From assembly GCF_024346975.1 (NCBI RefSeq), contig NZ_AP024885.1, forward strand, positions 434,001-498,000: 64,000 nt of DNA, read 5' to 3'. This stretch comes from Vibrio neonatus. GTDB lineage: Bacteria > Pseudomonadota > Gammaproteobacteria > Enterobacterales > Vibrionaceae. The notes beneath the pieces are model-generated. The model was not told the DNA's origin. It did no database searches and saw only the letters and a program-made list of their open reading frames with translations. This document shows positions 9,928-18,583 of the stretch, piece after piece; position 1 is the stretch's first letter; each line of letters starts with the position of its first letter. The translations under genes were made by a program, and so were the position numbers.

Positions 9928-10429
9928 AAGCTATCCCTTTTAGTTGTAATTAAGTACTTTCAGTTTGTATTGAATATGGACAATCAGATACTTTGACCAT
10001 CTAGCAAACTTAACGCCATTATTATCATGAACAGTGTGATGGTATCTTTGAAGTGTTTAACAAATATGTACAAAAAGTAAAAATAATGTGTCAATGGTGA
10101 TGAGGTTTGCATTATTGAATCGCGTATTTGTATAAAAAACAGACACTAAAGCGTGTAATTTGATTTATCAGATTTATATCGGCATGATGCACACGAAAAA
10201 TTAAATTCCAAGAATGGTATGAAGTGGACGGTTTGCCCTCTACACTACTCAGGTCTGATATCCATCACAGTCATTAACGGCTCACAAATAGCCAAGGAAA
10301 ATGCTCGACAATATCGCATTTTTATCAGCTAGCTTGACGAGTTAATCACTAGGATAGGTAGAAATATAAAAAAACCGAGTAGCAACCATTCCTTTGCTCT
10401 CATAGAGCCCTTTTGCGTACGAGGTTTAT
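9928..10429. other. Long intergenic region upstream of the AGCS symporter
   Basis: About 500 bp with no recognisable gene. Given the AGCS symporter downstream, I looked for a glycine riboswitch and saw none of its conserved core motifs. A small hairpin (GCTCTCATAGAGC, about 10396-10408) lies shortly before the start codon. The length suggests complex control of the symporter or an unrecognised small RNA, but nothing decisive is visible. Confidence 0.5.
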
Positions 10430-11926
10430 GTGGCTGATATTATTTATCTAATGAACGATCTTCTGTGGGGATCGATTCTTGTTTACCTACTTGTGGGTGG
10501 TGGTATCTACTTCACCATTCGTCTTAGTTTTATTCAATTTAGACATTTTGGGCACATGTTCAGTGTCTTGAAAAATAGTCGTAAAGCAGACAGTGCTGGC
10601 ATTTCGTCTTTTCAAGCACTGTGTACTAGTCTGGCTGCTCGTGTGGGTACCGGTAATATGGCGGGGGTTGCGGTAGCACTGACCGTCGGTGGTCCTGGTG
10701 CTATCTTTTGGATGTGGCTTATTGCCATGCTCGGTATGGCAACCTCATTTGCCGAAAGCTCTCTAGCGCAGCTATACAAAACCAAAGATAGTGACGGTAA
10801 CTACCGTGGTGGCCCAGCTTACTATATGGAAAAAGGCCTAGGTATGCGTTGGATGGGAGTGCTGTTCTCAGTATTTCTAATCATAGCCTTTGGTTTGGTC
10901 TTTAATGCCGTGCAAGCAAACTCTATTGTTAGCGCAGTTATTAATGCTTTTGAAATTCAAGCGCACCCAATGTCGGTTGGTGAATTTAGCTTTGACAGAA
11001 ATGCATTGATTGGCGGCGCAATCATTGTGGCGATCTCTTCATTTGTTATTTTTGGTGGTATTCGCAAAATTGCTCGTACCGCTGAACTTGTTGTGCCTGT
11101 TATGGCGTTGGCGTATTTAGCCTTAGCGCTATTTGTGATGTTCAGTAACTTAGATAAAGTGCCTGATGTTATCTCACTTATCTTTAAGAGCGCCTTTGGC
11201 CTGCAAGAAGCTGCCGCTGGTGGTGTTGGCTATGCAATCGCACAAGCGATGATTAATGGTATTAAACGTGGTTTGTTTTCTAACGAAGCAGGTATGGGTT
11301 CCGCGCCAAATGCGGCAGCGTCAGCCACACCTTATCCGCCACACCCAGCCTCGCAAGGCTATGTACAAATGCTTGGTGTATTTACTGATACCATTGTGAT
11401 TTGTTCGGCAACGGTCGCCATTATCTTAGTCTCTGGTGAATATGTACCACATGGTGAGTTTACTGGTATCGAATTGACTCAGCGAGCATTGAGCGCTGAA
11501 GTTGGTCAGTGGGGCAGTATCTTTATTGCGGTAGCGATTTTCTTCTTCGCCTTTACCTCGATCATTGCCAACTACTCTTACGCTGAAACTAACCTTATCT
11601 TCTTAAGACACAGCCATAAAGCGGGATTAAATATCTTCCGCATCATTGTATTAGCGATGGTTTTATTTGGCGCTGTAGCAACTTTGCCTGTGGTTTGGGC
11701 AATGGCCGATGTTTCTATGGGCTTAATGGCAATCGTGAACATGGTCGCTATCTTGTTGCTATCCGGCATAGTTGTGAAACTGGCTAAGGATTATAACCAG
11801 CAATTAAAATCTGGTGTTGTGCCAACTTTTGATGCGAGAAATTACCCAGAGCTACATTCGCAACTTGAAGAAGGGATCTGGGATGACTACGAAGAGCTAA
11901 AAGCGCAAGTAGAACGCAACAAGTAA
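10430..11926 (+). CDS. Sodium:alanine symporter (AGCS family)
   Basis: An inner-membrane Na+-coupled importer for alanine/glycine-type amino acids. It has 498 residues with about ten hydrophobic segments. Family motifs are visible: the SLAARVGTGNMAGVAVAL block near residues 65-85, GGPGAIFWMW, FGLVFNAVQAN and the GLFSNEAGMGSAPNAAA signature. The start is GTG at 10430, with GAGG 5 bp upstream. An overlapping ATG at 10428 in another frame reads only seven codons. The C-terminal tail (DYEELKAQVERNK) is cytoplasmic and charged. The substrate cannot be settled by sequence; alanine or glycine is most likely. Confidence 0.92.
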   Translation: MADIIYLMNDLLWGSILVYLLVGGGIYFTIRLSFIQFRHFGHMFSVLKNSRKADSAGISSFQALCTSLAARVGTGNMAGVAVALTVGGPGAIFWMWLIAMLGMATSFAESSLAQLYKTKDSDGNYRGGPAYYMEKGLGMRWMGVLFSVFLIIAFGLVFNAVQANSIVSAVINAFEIQAHPMSVGEFSFDRNALIGGAIIVAISSFVIFGGIRKIARTAELVVPVMALAYLALALFVMFSNLDKVPDVISLIFKSAFGLQEAAAGGVGYAIAQAMINGIKRGLFSNEAGMGSAPNAAASATPYPPHPASQGYVQMLGVFTDTIVICSATVAIILVSGEYVPHGEFTGIELTQRALSAEVGQWGSIFIAVAIFFFAFTSIIANYSYAETNLIFLRHSHKAGLNIFRIIVLAMVLFGAVATLPVVWAMADVSMGLMAIVNMVAILLLSGIVVKLAKDYNQQLKSGVVPTFDARNYPELHSQLEEGIWDDYEELKAQVERNK

Positions 11927-11952
11927 TCGAATTCTCCGATTAAAACAATAGT

Positions 11953-11985
11953 GAAAGCCGTGCTGACTTAGCGCGGCTTTTTTTA
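11953..11985 (+). terminator. Terminator after the AGCS symporter
   Basis: GAAAGCCGTGC, loop TGACTTA, GCGCGGCTTTTTTT: a stem with one wobble pair and a T7 run, 27 bp after the stop codon. Confidence 0.88.
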
Positions 11986-12031
11986 TACCCTAGTGCAATA
12001 GGAACAGAACTTTTAAGTAAAGGATACTGAT

Positions 12032-12805
12032 ATGCTGATTTTAGTCTCACCTGCAAAAACGTTAGATTATGAGTCGCCATTGGCAACTGAACGTTATACA
12101 CAGCCTGAATTCATCTCTGAGTCAGCAAAATTAATTGATGTCTGCAAAAAGCTGACCCCGGCGGATATTTCTAAATTAATGAAAGTCAGTGATAAAATCG
12201 CTGGATTGAATGTGGCTCGCTTTCAAGAGTGGAGCACTACCTTTACACCCGACAACGCTCGCCCTGCCATTTTGGCATTTAAAGGGGATGTGTACACCGG
12301 GCTTGAAGCTGAGAGCTTTAGTGAACAGGACTTTGATTATGCCCAGCAACATTTTCGTATGTTGTCAGGTTTATATGGCTTATTAAGACCACTAGACTTG
12401 ATGCAACCTTACCGCTTAGAAATGGGTACAAGATTAGAAAACGCCAGAGGTAGCAACTTATACCATTTCTGGGGTGATCAGATCACGGATAAGGTGAATG
12501 AGACTTTAGCGGCGCAAGGGGATGACTTGCTAATTAACCTTGCTTCCAACGAATACTTCAAATCAGTAAAACCGAAAAATGTGCAAGGGCGAGTGATTAC
12601 GCCAGTGTTCAAAGATTTGAAAAATGGTCAATACAAGGTGATTAGCTTTTATGCCAAAAAAGCTCGCGGCATGATGGCGAAATACATTATTCAAAACCAA
12701 GTAGACAGCCTAGAGGCATTAAAGCTATTTGATAGTGCGGGTTACTATTTTAGTGATACAGACTCAACCGCCAGAGAGTTAGTATTTAAAAGAGATCAGC
12801 AATAA
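12032..12805 (+). CDS. yaaA: Peroxide stress protein YaaA (DUF328/UPF0246)
   Basis: A 257-residue cytoplasmic protein matching E. coli YaaA in length and signature: the N-terminal [53 protein letters not shown] split over the middle, and the C-terminal [12 protein letters not shown]. In E. coli it is an OxyR-induced protein that limits free iron and protects DNA during peroxide stress. A DNA-binding role is proposed for the fold. It stands alone between terminators. No OxyR site could be recognised by eye. Confidence 0.93.
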   Translation: MLILVSPAKTLDYESPLATERYTQPEFISESAKLIDVCKKLTPADISKLMKVSDKIAGLNVARFQEWSTTFTPDNARPAILAFKGDVYTGLEAESFSEQDFDYAQQHFRMLSGLYGLLRPLDLMQPYRLEMGTRLENARGSNLYHFWGDQITDKVNETLAAQGDDLLINLASNEYFKSVKPKNVQGRVITPVFKDLKNGQYKVISFYAKKARGMMAKYIIQNQVDSLEALKLFDSAGYYFSDTDSTARELVFKRDQQ

Positions 12806-12818
12806 GATAATCTTCTTT

Positions 12819-12857
12819 TGCCAGAGTACGTATTGATAGTAATTACGTACTCTGGCA
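12819..12857. repeat. Perfect 13-14 bp inverted repeat after yaaA
   Basis: TGCCAGAGTACGTA at 12819-12832 pairs with TACGTACTCTGGCA at 12844-12857 across an 11-base loop. There is no T-run on either strand, so it is not a standard terminator. It lies in the 113-bp gap before the acetyltransferase gene. Confidence 0.7.
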
Positions 12858-12918
12858 GTGCAACACCAATACCTATCTAACTACTTCTTGTCTAAGTAAA
12901 CCACTAAGGGGCGCATCT

Positions 12919-13473
12919 ATGATCCTGCAAACAAATAGATTGCGATTAAGACCTTGGAAGCCCTGCGATTTCGACGCATTTGTGCAAATGAATGCGAGCC
13001 CTAAAGTGATGCGATTCTTCCCTAGCACCTTAACTCCACTGCAGAGTATTGAGTCAGCAAGACGTTTATCCGAAGAGTTGCAACAGCAGCAATGGGGTAT
13101 GTGGGTAGTCGAAGAAAAGTCGACCAAGCAGTTTATAGGTATGCTGGGTTTGCAGCAAAGATCCATTGATGATGGGATTTTAACTAAACCGTTTAAAGAA
13201 ATCGCATGGCGCTTAAATGAGCGTAATTGGGGCAAAGGCTTTGCCACTGAAGCCGCTACAGCGGTATTGCAGTATGCCTTTGAGCGTATGCATGTCGATG
13301 TTATTTATAGCCTCACCGCTTTGGTGAATCTGCCTTCTCAAAGGGTGATGCAAAAAATTGGTATGCAAGATACCCAGGCTAATTTTCAGCACCCACGGCT
13401 TGATGTGAATTCTAATCTGAGTTGGCACTGCTTGTACAAAATCAGCAAACAGCAATGGAAGGCACAACTTTAG
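12919..13473 (+). CDS. GNAT family N-acetyltransferase (RimJ/RimL-like)
   Basis: A 184-residue acetyl-CoA-dependent N-acetyltransferase of the Acetyltransf_3 (RimL/RimJ) group. Signs are the opening ILQTNRLRLRPW, the central EIAWRLNERNWGKGFATEA stretch carrying the R/Q-x-x-G-x-G/A acetyl-CoA motif, and the C-terminal VNLPSQRVMQKIGM segment. Such proteins acetylate protein N-termini or small amines; the substrate here is unknown. It is followed after about 50 bp by the VOC protein on the same strand, possibly as a two-gene unit. Confidence 0.85.
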   Translation: MILQTNRLRLRPWKPCDFDAFVQMNASPKVMRFFPSTLTPLQSIESARRLSEELQQQQWGMWVVEEKSTKQFIGMLGLQQRSIDDGILTKPFKEIAWRLNERNWGKGFATEAATAVLQYAFERMHVDVIYSLTALVNLPSQRVMQKIGMQDTQANFQHPRLDVNSNLSWHCLYKISKQQWKAQL

Positions 13474-13521
13474 TCGCTATTCTTACCAAACCATTCTTAA
13501 ATTTAAAAAGCCGAGGTAGCT

Positions 13522-13950
13522 ATGGAACCGCGAGTCAGCATTATTACGTTAGGTGTCGCCGATCTGAAGCGCTCTTATGATTTTTATTCTGCGCTTGGCT
13601 TTCCTTCGTCTTATACCGAAGAGCAAGATATTGTCTTTTTTCAAACCTCAGGCGTTTGTGTCGCCCTTTATCCATTAGCGAAACTTGCCGAAGAGATAGG
13701 CATTGAGTTAACAGAAGATGCAATAGCCTCACCAGTAATGACCTTAGCGCACAATACCAAGCAACAGCATCAAGTCGATGAGATATTAGAGCAGGCGGTA
13801 GCAGCAGGGGGCAGTTTGGTTAAACCAGCTCAGAGAGTGTTTTGGGGCGGTTACAGTGGTTACTTCAAAGACCCTGATGGTCATTATTGGGAAGTGGCGC
13901 ACGCCGATTCTTGGCAATTTAATGCAGACGGCAGCTTAGTGATTGAGTAG
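13522..13950 (+). CDS. VOC (glyoxalase/bleomycin resistance) family protein
   Basis: A 142-residue protein with the paired beta-alpha-beta-beta-beta modules of the vicinal oxygen chelate fold. Recognisable segments are the opening SIITLGVADLKRSYDFYSALGF, and GYSGYFKDPDGHYWEVAH at the end, which contains the usual metal-ligand His/Glu positions. The family includes lyases, dioxygenases and antibiotic-binding proteins, so the reaction cannot be predicted. It lies 48 bp after the acetyltransferase and converges with srmB, whose terminator follows. Confidence 0.82.
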   Translation: MEPRVSIITLGVADLKRSYDFYSALGFPSSYTEEQDIVFFQTSGVCVALYPLAKLAEEIGIELTEDAIASPVMTLAHNTKQQHQVDEILEQAVAAGGSLVKPAQRVFWGGYSGYFKDPDGHYWEVAHADSWQFNADGSLVIE

Positions 13951-13997
13951 CTCTGTCGTATTGGCGTTAGCATTGGTATTGGAGCAAATAGCCAGAT

Positions 13998-14027
13998 AAA
14001 AAAATCCCCGACACTAAGGTCGGGGAT
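13998..14027 (-). terminator. srmB terminator
   Basis: On the minus strand ATCCCCGAC, loop CTTAGT, GTCGGGGAT followed by T6-7. It starts within 6 bp of the srmB stop. Confidence 0.88.
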
Positions 14028-14032
14028 GGTTA

Positions 14033-15253
14033 TTATTTTTTCTTCTTCTTAGCTTTAGTCGCTGTTTTAGCGGCTGGCTTCTTTTTCTTCTTGAACACAG
14101 GTTTCTTGTGTTTTGGACGAAGATCTTTAACGAAACGCTCTTTAATGGCTTCTTTTGTGTATCGTTCTACACGTTCAATCATAGGTTGATCGTGCGCTTC
14201 AACAAGAGAAACCGCATTTCCTTTTTTACCAGCACGTGCTGTACGACCAATACGGTGTAAGTAGACATCGGCAGTACGAGGTAGATCGTAGTTGATTACA
14301 TGGCTTACGTCTGGCAGGTCAATACCACGTGCGGCAACATCAGTTGCGAGCAGTACATTCACTTGTCCATCACGGAAACGGGCAATGGCGTTGTTACGAC
14401 GATCTTGCGGCATTTCACCCTGAATCCAGCTACATGGAATTTGAGCGCTATCCAGTTGTTGACGTAACTCAGCAAGACGTTCACGGGTTTTTAAGAAGAT
14501 GATACTTCTTTCCGCTTGCTCAGTAATAATGTGTTTTAGCAGGGCAAGTTTATGTTCTGCGTTATCAGCACGGTGATACCATTGCTGAATTTTTTTACGC
14601 TCTTTTAGTGATGACTGCGCATCGATTTCTGCAGGATCTTTTAATAGATCTTCAGTGAAACCTGCTACACCTTTACCTTCAAGCGTGGCAGAGAATAATA
14701 AGGTTTGTTTACGCCAGCGACATTCGTTAGATAAACGATCCACAACAGGGCCAAAGCCCATATCTAACATGCGGTCAGCTTCATCCAAAATTAACCATTC
14801 GATAGCGCGACAATCAAATCGTTCCGCATTGATGTATTCCATCAAGCGTCCTGGTGTTGCCACTACGATATCTTGAGTCGTTGATAGGATATCAGCGTGA
14901 TCTTGATACATAACACCACCAGTAATGGTGAAAATGTTCAAGTTGGTGTATTTAGCGAGTTGTTTGGCTTGCTCGGTAATTTGCATCGCTAATTCACGGG
15001 TTGGCGTTAGAATTAATACGCGAGCTGGGCCGCCACGACGACGTGGAAAATCCAATAGATATTGTAACGCTGGAAGTACAAAAGCGGCGGTTTTACCAGT
15101 TCCTGTTGGTGCAGATGCAAGGATGTCCTTTCCGTCCAATGCTTGAGGAATGGCTTCACTTTGTACTTTTGTTGGTCTCTCAAAGCCTATTTCTTCTATG
15201 GCTTTAATAAGGGATTGGTCTAAATCTAACTCAGCAAAAGTTCTTAACACTGC
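14033..15253 (-). CDS. srmB: ATP-dependent RNA helicase SrmB
   Basis: A DEAD-box helicase that assists early assembly of the 50S ribosomal subunit. Motifs in order: Q motif (GFERPTKVQSEAIP), I (APTGTGKT), Ia (PTRELA), Ib (TPGR), II (DEAD), III (SAT), then in RecA domain 2 ATDVAARGID and HRIGRTARAG. The C-terminal tail is strongly basic, ending AKKKKK, as expected for rRNA binding. I choose the GTG at 15253 (VLRTFAELDLDQ) because GGAG sits 7 bp before it and it gives the family's N-terminus; a TTG at 15265 is the alternative. Total 406 residues. Confidence 0.94.
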   Translation of the reverse strand, partial: AVLRTFAELDLDQSLIKAIEEIGFERPTKVQSEAIPQALDGKDILASAPTGTGKTAAFVLPALQYLLDFPRRRGGPARVLILTPTRELAMQITEQAKQLAKYTNLNIFTITGGVMYQDHADILSTTQDIVVATPGRLMEYINAERFDCRAIEWLILDEADRMLDMGFGPVVDRLSNECRWRKQTLLFSATLEGKGVAGFTEDLLKDPAEIDAQSSLKERKKIQQWYHRADNAEHKLALLKHIITEQAERSIIFLKTRERLAELRQQLDSAQIPCSWIQGEMPQDRRNNAIARFRDGQVNVLLATDVAARGIDLPDVSHVINYDLPRTADVYLHRIGRTARAGKKGNAVSLVEAHDQPMIERVERYTKEAIKERFVKDLRPKHKKPVFKKKKKPAAKTATKAKKKKK

Positions 15254-15324
15254 AGTGCTCCGCAAACGGGTGGATGATAAAAGAAAGTATTATAGTTTAA
15301 TGGTGATGCTGGTCACACTCTTAT

Positions 15325-16050
15325 TTACATCTTTAGGTAAAAACTCTGTGTTAAAGCAATAAATTGAGCGCTGTATTGCTCGTTTTGATGAATGATCAGC
15401 TCACTTTGTTCGGTTTTTGTGTGCTCGCTCCCTTTTAGTTGTAGCTCAAATAAGTAGCGCGAGTGATTTTTTCTGGCAGTAGTTTTTACTTTGCACAGCC
15501 GAGTTAATTGCCATTGTTGCGCGACAGCGTGCTCGATAAACTGCTCGGCTTCTAGGCTAGGTAAGATAAAACTGGCCCTTCCCTCATCTTGCAGAAGCTC
15601 CCCACAACAGCGCAATAATTCAGGGTGAGACAAGGTCGCCGTGTGTCTGGCGGTTGCTCTGCTGGCTAAGGCTGACTGTTCGCCCGAGTTAAAATAAGGG
15701 GGATTGCATATGATGCCATCAAACTTAGCTAAGTTATCACGACTAAAAGCAATCACATCATGGCGCTGTAAAGTGATGCGATCTGCCCATGGGCTGGCAG
15801 AAAAATTAGTCTGCGCAGCCTCAATCGCATGCGGGTCGATATCAATGCCTGTCAAAGTTAGGTTTGGTTGCCTTTGCGCGCACATCAGGGTCAGTAACCC
15901 AGTGCCAGTGCCAATATCTAAAAGGTGATGATGTCCAGATAGCGTGGCCCAAGCGCCTAATAGAACACCATCGGTACTCACGGGCATGCCACTGTGACCA
16001 CCCCAAATAGTAAATTGTTTAAACTGAAAATCTTTAGTGCTGGCTTTCAT
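15325..16050 (-). CDS. trmN6: tRNA1(Val) (adenine37-N6)-methyltransferase TrmN6 (YfiC)
   Basis: SAM-dependent methyltransferase that makes m6A37 in tRNA-Val1. It has 241 residues. The SAM-binding motif is LLDIGTGTGLLTLMCA near residues 43-58; the acidic motif is GIDIDPHAIEAA; the catalytic N6-adenine motif NPPYF follows at about residue 137. The N-terminal FKQFTIWGGHSGMPVSTDGVLLGAW block matches the YfiC family. In E. coli it is also next to srmB; here both genes read on the minus strand, about 70 bp apart. A tRNA-Val gene is present in the rRNA operon of this window. Confidence 0.92.
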   Translation of the reverse strand: MKASTKDFQFKQFTIWGGHSGMPVSTDGVLLGAWATLSGHHHLLDIGTGTGLLTLMCAQRQPNLTLTGIDIDPHAIEAAQTNFSASPWADRITLQRHDVIAFSRDNLAKFDGIICNPPYFNSGEQSALASRATARHTATLSHPELLRCCGELLQDEGRASFILPSLEAEQFIEHAVAQQWQLTRLCKVKTTARKNHSRYLFELQLKGSEHTKTEQSELIIHQNEQYSAQFIALTQSFYLKM

Positions 16051-16179
16051 TGATTAAAGGCTTTTGGTTTTGCGAAGGTTAAGGGTATCGGTGATAAAAG
16101 GGTATGTGAGCAGATGTGGCAGTGGCGCGTGACAAGGAGGTGATTACGGCACCTCCTTACTTATCAATGAGTCTATTGC

Positions 16180-16698
16180 TTACAAGGAGTCGGCATATTC
16201 GGTAAGAATTTGCTCACACCAAGCGGCAATTCGCTCATCGGTTAATTCATATTGCGCTGCATCATCAAGAGCAAGGCCGACAAATTGAGTGCCGTCGGCG
16301 GTTAATGCCTTTGATGCTGCAAATTCGTACCCATCGGTAGGCCAGTAGCCAATAAAGTTAGGATTGCTTGGCTGAAGCTGCTGATGAAGTAGTCCCATCG
16401 CATCCTGAAACCATTCGCCATATCCTTCTTGATCCCCTAAGCCGAACAACGCGACGTGCTTGTCGGTTAGCGGTATGCCATCGATGTCTTGCCATAATGC
16501 GCCCCAGTCCTCTTGAAGTTCACCGAAATCCCATGTGGAAATGCCGAGAATCAAAAAATCATAATCGTTCATTTTTGCAAGTGGCGTATCTTTTACGTTG
16601 TGAAGATTTACAATCTCACTTCCAATAATGTCTTGAATTTTTTCCGCAGCCATTTCGGTATAGCAGGTAGTAGAGCCGAAAAATAGTCCTATTTTCAT
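16180..16698 (-). CDS. fldB: Flavodoxin 2
   Basis: A long-chain flavodoxin, an FMN-binding low-potential electron carrier of the cytoplasm. It has 172 residues, the usual FldB length. The FMN phosphate loop is the opening [13 protein letters not shown]; the isoalloxazine-contacting loops are [14 protein letters not shown] and [15 protein letters not shown]. It is divergent from xerD, the same neighbour pair as in E. coli (fldB-xerD-dsbC-recJ), which supports FldB over FldA. A 9-bp hairpin (16134-16158, AAGGAGGTG / CACCTCCTT) follows the stop codon without a T-run. Confidence 0.93.
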   Translation of the reverse strand: MKIGLFFGSTTCYTEMAAEKIQDIIGSEIVNLHNVKDTPLAKMNDYDFLILGISTWDFGELQEDWGALWQDIDGIPLTDKHVALFGLGDQEGYGEWFQDAMGLLHQQLQPSNPNFIGYWPTDGYEFAASKALTADGTQFVGLALDDAAQYELTDERIAAWCEQILTEYADSL

Positions 16699-16832
16699 TA
16701 TTTTTATTACAGCTAATTGTCATACTTTGGATTCTACCCTTATTTTTAATAAGTTTCAGTGTTCCGCTCTAGCAATCACAGTTATGCTTGTATACTTTAG
16801 GTTATTATTTTGAGAATCGTAGGTCTTTTAGC

Positions 16833-17726
16833 TTGTTAAATCAGAATCTTATAGAACAATTTTTAGACGCTATATGGATGGAAAAAGGTTTATCAGAAAA
16901 TACCTTAGCTTCCTATCGTTTAGATTTGAGCAAGCTTTCTCAATGGTTAGATCATAATGATTCAGATCTTACCTCTGTAAGTCCTGAAAAATTATTGGAA
17001 TATCAAGTGTGGTTGGCCGAGCAGAAGTTTGCTCAATCAAGTCGTGCGCGCATGTTGTCGGCAATGCGTCGTTTATTTCAATATCTGTATCGTGAAAAGG
17101 TGCGCGCGGATGACCCTAGTGTGTTATTGGTTCGCCCTAAATTACCAAAACGTTTACCTAAAGATATTAGCGAACAACAAGTTGAGAGTTTGCTCAGTGC
17201 GCCTAATGTCGATGATCCTATCGAGCTTCGTGACAAAGCGATGTTAGAGCTGTTATACGCCACTGGATTGCGCGTCTCTGAGCTGGTGGGTTTGACGATG
17301 GAAAACATGAGTTTACGTCAAGGTGTGGTGCGCGTTGTGGGTAAGGGCGGAAAAGAGCGTCTAGTGCCTATGGGTGAAAATGCCATTGATTGGATTGAAC
17401 GTTTTTTGACTCAAGGACGACCGGCATTAATGGGAGAGCACTCTTCGGATGTGGTTTTTCCCAGTAAACGCGCTCGACAAATGACCCGTCAAACGTTTTG
17501 GCACCGCATAAAGTACTATGCTCTGATAGCAGGCATAGATACGGATACTTTGTCACCACACGTTATGAGGCATGCTTTTGCGACCCATTTATTGAACTAT
17601 GGGGCTGATTTACGTGTCGTACAGATGTTATTAGGGCATAGTGATTTATCTACTACCCAAATTTATACTCATGTTGCTACCGAACGATTAAAACAGATCC
17701 ATCAGCAACACCATCCAAGAGCGTGA
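16833..17726 (+). CDS. xerD: Site-specific tyrosine recombinase XerD
   Basis: With XerC it resolves chromosome dimers at dif during division, activated by FtsK. The N-terminal SAM-like domain (IEQFLDAIWMEKGLSENT) is followed by the catalytic domain with TGLRVSELVGL (Arg), VGKGGKERLVP (Lys), HVMRHAFATHLL (His, Arg), LLGHSDLSTTQIYTH (His and nucleophile Tyr). I choose the TTG at 16833 (297 residues, LLNQNLIEQF), which gives the family's usual N-terminus; the ATG at 16788 would add 15 atypical residues. It heads the xerD-dsbC-recJ series. Confidence 0.94.
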   Translation: MLNQNLIEQFLDAIWMEKGLSENTLASYRLDLSKLSQWLDHNDSDLTSVSPEKLLEYQVWLAEQKFAQSSRARMLSAMRRLFQYLYREKVRADDPSVLLVRPKLPKRLPKDISEQQVESLLSAPNVDDPIELRDKAMLELLYATGLRVSELVGLTMENMSLRQGVVRVVGKGGKERLVPMGENAIDWIERFLTQGRPALMGEHSSDVVFPSKRARQMTRQTFWHRIKYYALIAGIDTDTLSPHVMRHAFATHLLNYGADLRVVQMLLGHSDLSTTQIYTHVATERLKQIHQQHHPRA

Positions 17727-17777
17727 TATTAACAACAACTAATCGCACTCAATATTTTTTATTTAGTAGGAAATTGT

Positions 17778-18518
17778 ATGAAGAGTTTATGTCGAGTTTT
17801 TAGCTTACTTATCTGCTCGTTAATTGCATTTAGTGTCAGCGCAGCAAAGTTTGATGAAGCCCAAATTAAAGAGCGATTTGCTAAAATTGGCGTCTCTGTT
17901 ACCGAAGTGGAATCTCTTGGTATTGATGGTTTAGTAGAAGTAACGACCAATCAAGGTACTTTCTATGCAACGCCAAAAGGCGATTACTTTATTCCGGGCA
18001 AGCTGTATTCACTGGATGATGATGGCAATTTTAAAGATGTGACTGCGGCGCGTCTTGGTCCTAAAATTGCGGCTAAATTAGAGAGTCTTAGCGATGAAAT
18101 GATTGTCTACAAAGCCAAAGATGAAAAGTACGTAGTCACTGTCTTTACTGATACATCATGTGGCTATTGTTTAAAACTGCATCGCCAAATGGATGAGTAC
18201 AATAAACTAGGTATTACTGTACGTTACCTTGCATTTCCTCGTTCAGGCCCGCAAAGTCAAGTGGCGCAACAAATGGCGAACATTTGGTGTCATGACGACC
18301 CTGCTCAAGCTATGAGTGATATGAAACTGCGTGGCAAAAATGCCGAAGTCTCAACGGATAATATCAAGCAGTGCCAATCTATCATTACCAAACACTATCA
18401 AGTTGGTAAATCTGTTGGTGTTTCAGGTACTCCAGCGGTGTACAACGCGCAAGGCGTGAATATAGGCGGTTACTTATCGCCAAAAGATTTACTAGCCAGA
18501 CTGCAATCTCAAAACTAA
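17778..18518 (+). CDS. dsbC: Thiol:disulfide interchange protein DsbC
   Basis: Periplasmic disulfide isomerase that corrects wrong disulfides and is kept reduced by DsbD. It has 246 residues. The signal peptide is residues 1-22 (MKSLCRVFSLLICSL, cleavage near VSA-A). A small N-terminal dimerisation domain is followed by a thioredoxin-like domain with active site CGYC at 128-131 (FTDTSCGYCLKLH) and the cis-Pro loop GVSGTPAVY. Two further cysteines (C-x-x region near NIWCHD and IKQCQS) fit the structural disulfide of the family. It lies 51 bp after xerD and is followed by a terminator. Confidence 0.95.
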   Translation: MKSLCRVFSLLICSLIAFSVSAAKFDEAQIKERFAKIGVSVTEVESLGIDGLVEVTTNQGTFYATPKGDYFIPGKLYSLDDDGNFKDVTAARLGPKIAAKLESLSDEMIVYKAKDEKYVVTVFTDTSCGYCLKLHRQMDEYNKLGITVRYLAFPRSGPQSQVAQQMANIWCHDDPAQAMSDMKLRGKNAEVSTDNIKQCQSIITKHYQVGKSVGVSGTPAVYNAQGVNIGGYLSPKDLLARLQSQN

Positions 18519-18530
18519 TATGATGTATCG

Positions 18531-18557
18531 AAGCGCTGTTATTACAGCGCTTTTTTA
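18531..18557 (+). terminator. dsbC terminator
   Basis: AAGCGCTG TTATTA CAGCGCTTTTTT: perfect stem with T6. It lies between dsbC and recJ, so recJ may be expressed partly by read-through. Confidence 0.85.
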
Positions 18558-18583
18558 TTACTCCAGAACAATATTGATAGCAC

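Noticed and set aside
9928-10429. Glycine riboswitch upstream of the AGCS symporter
   Set aside because: This would be expected by analogy with some Vibrio symporter genes, but none of the conserved glycine-riboswitch core motifs is visible.
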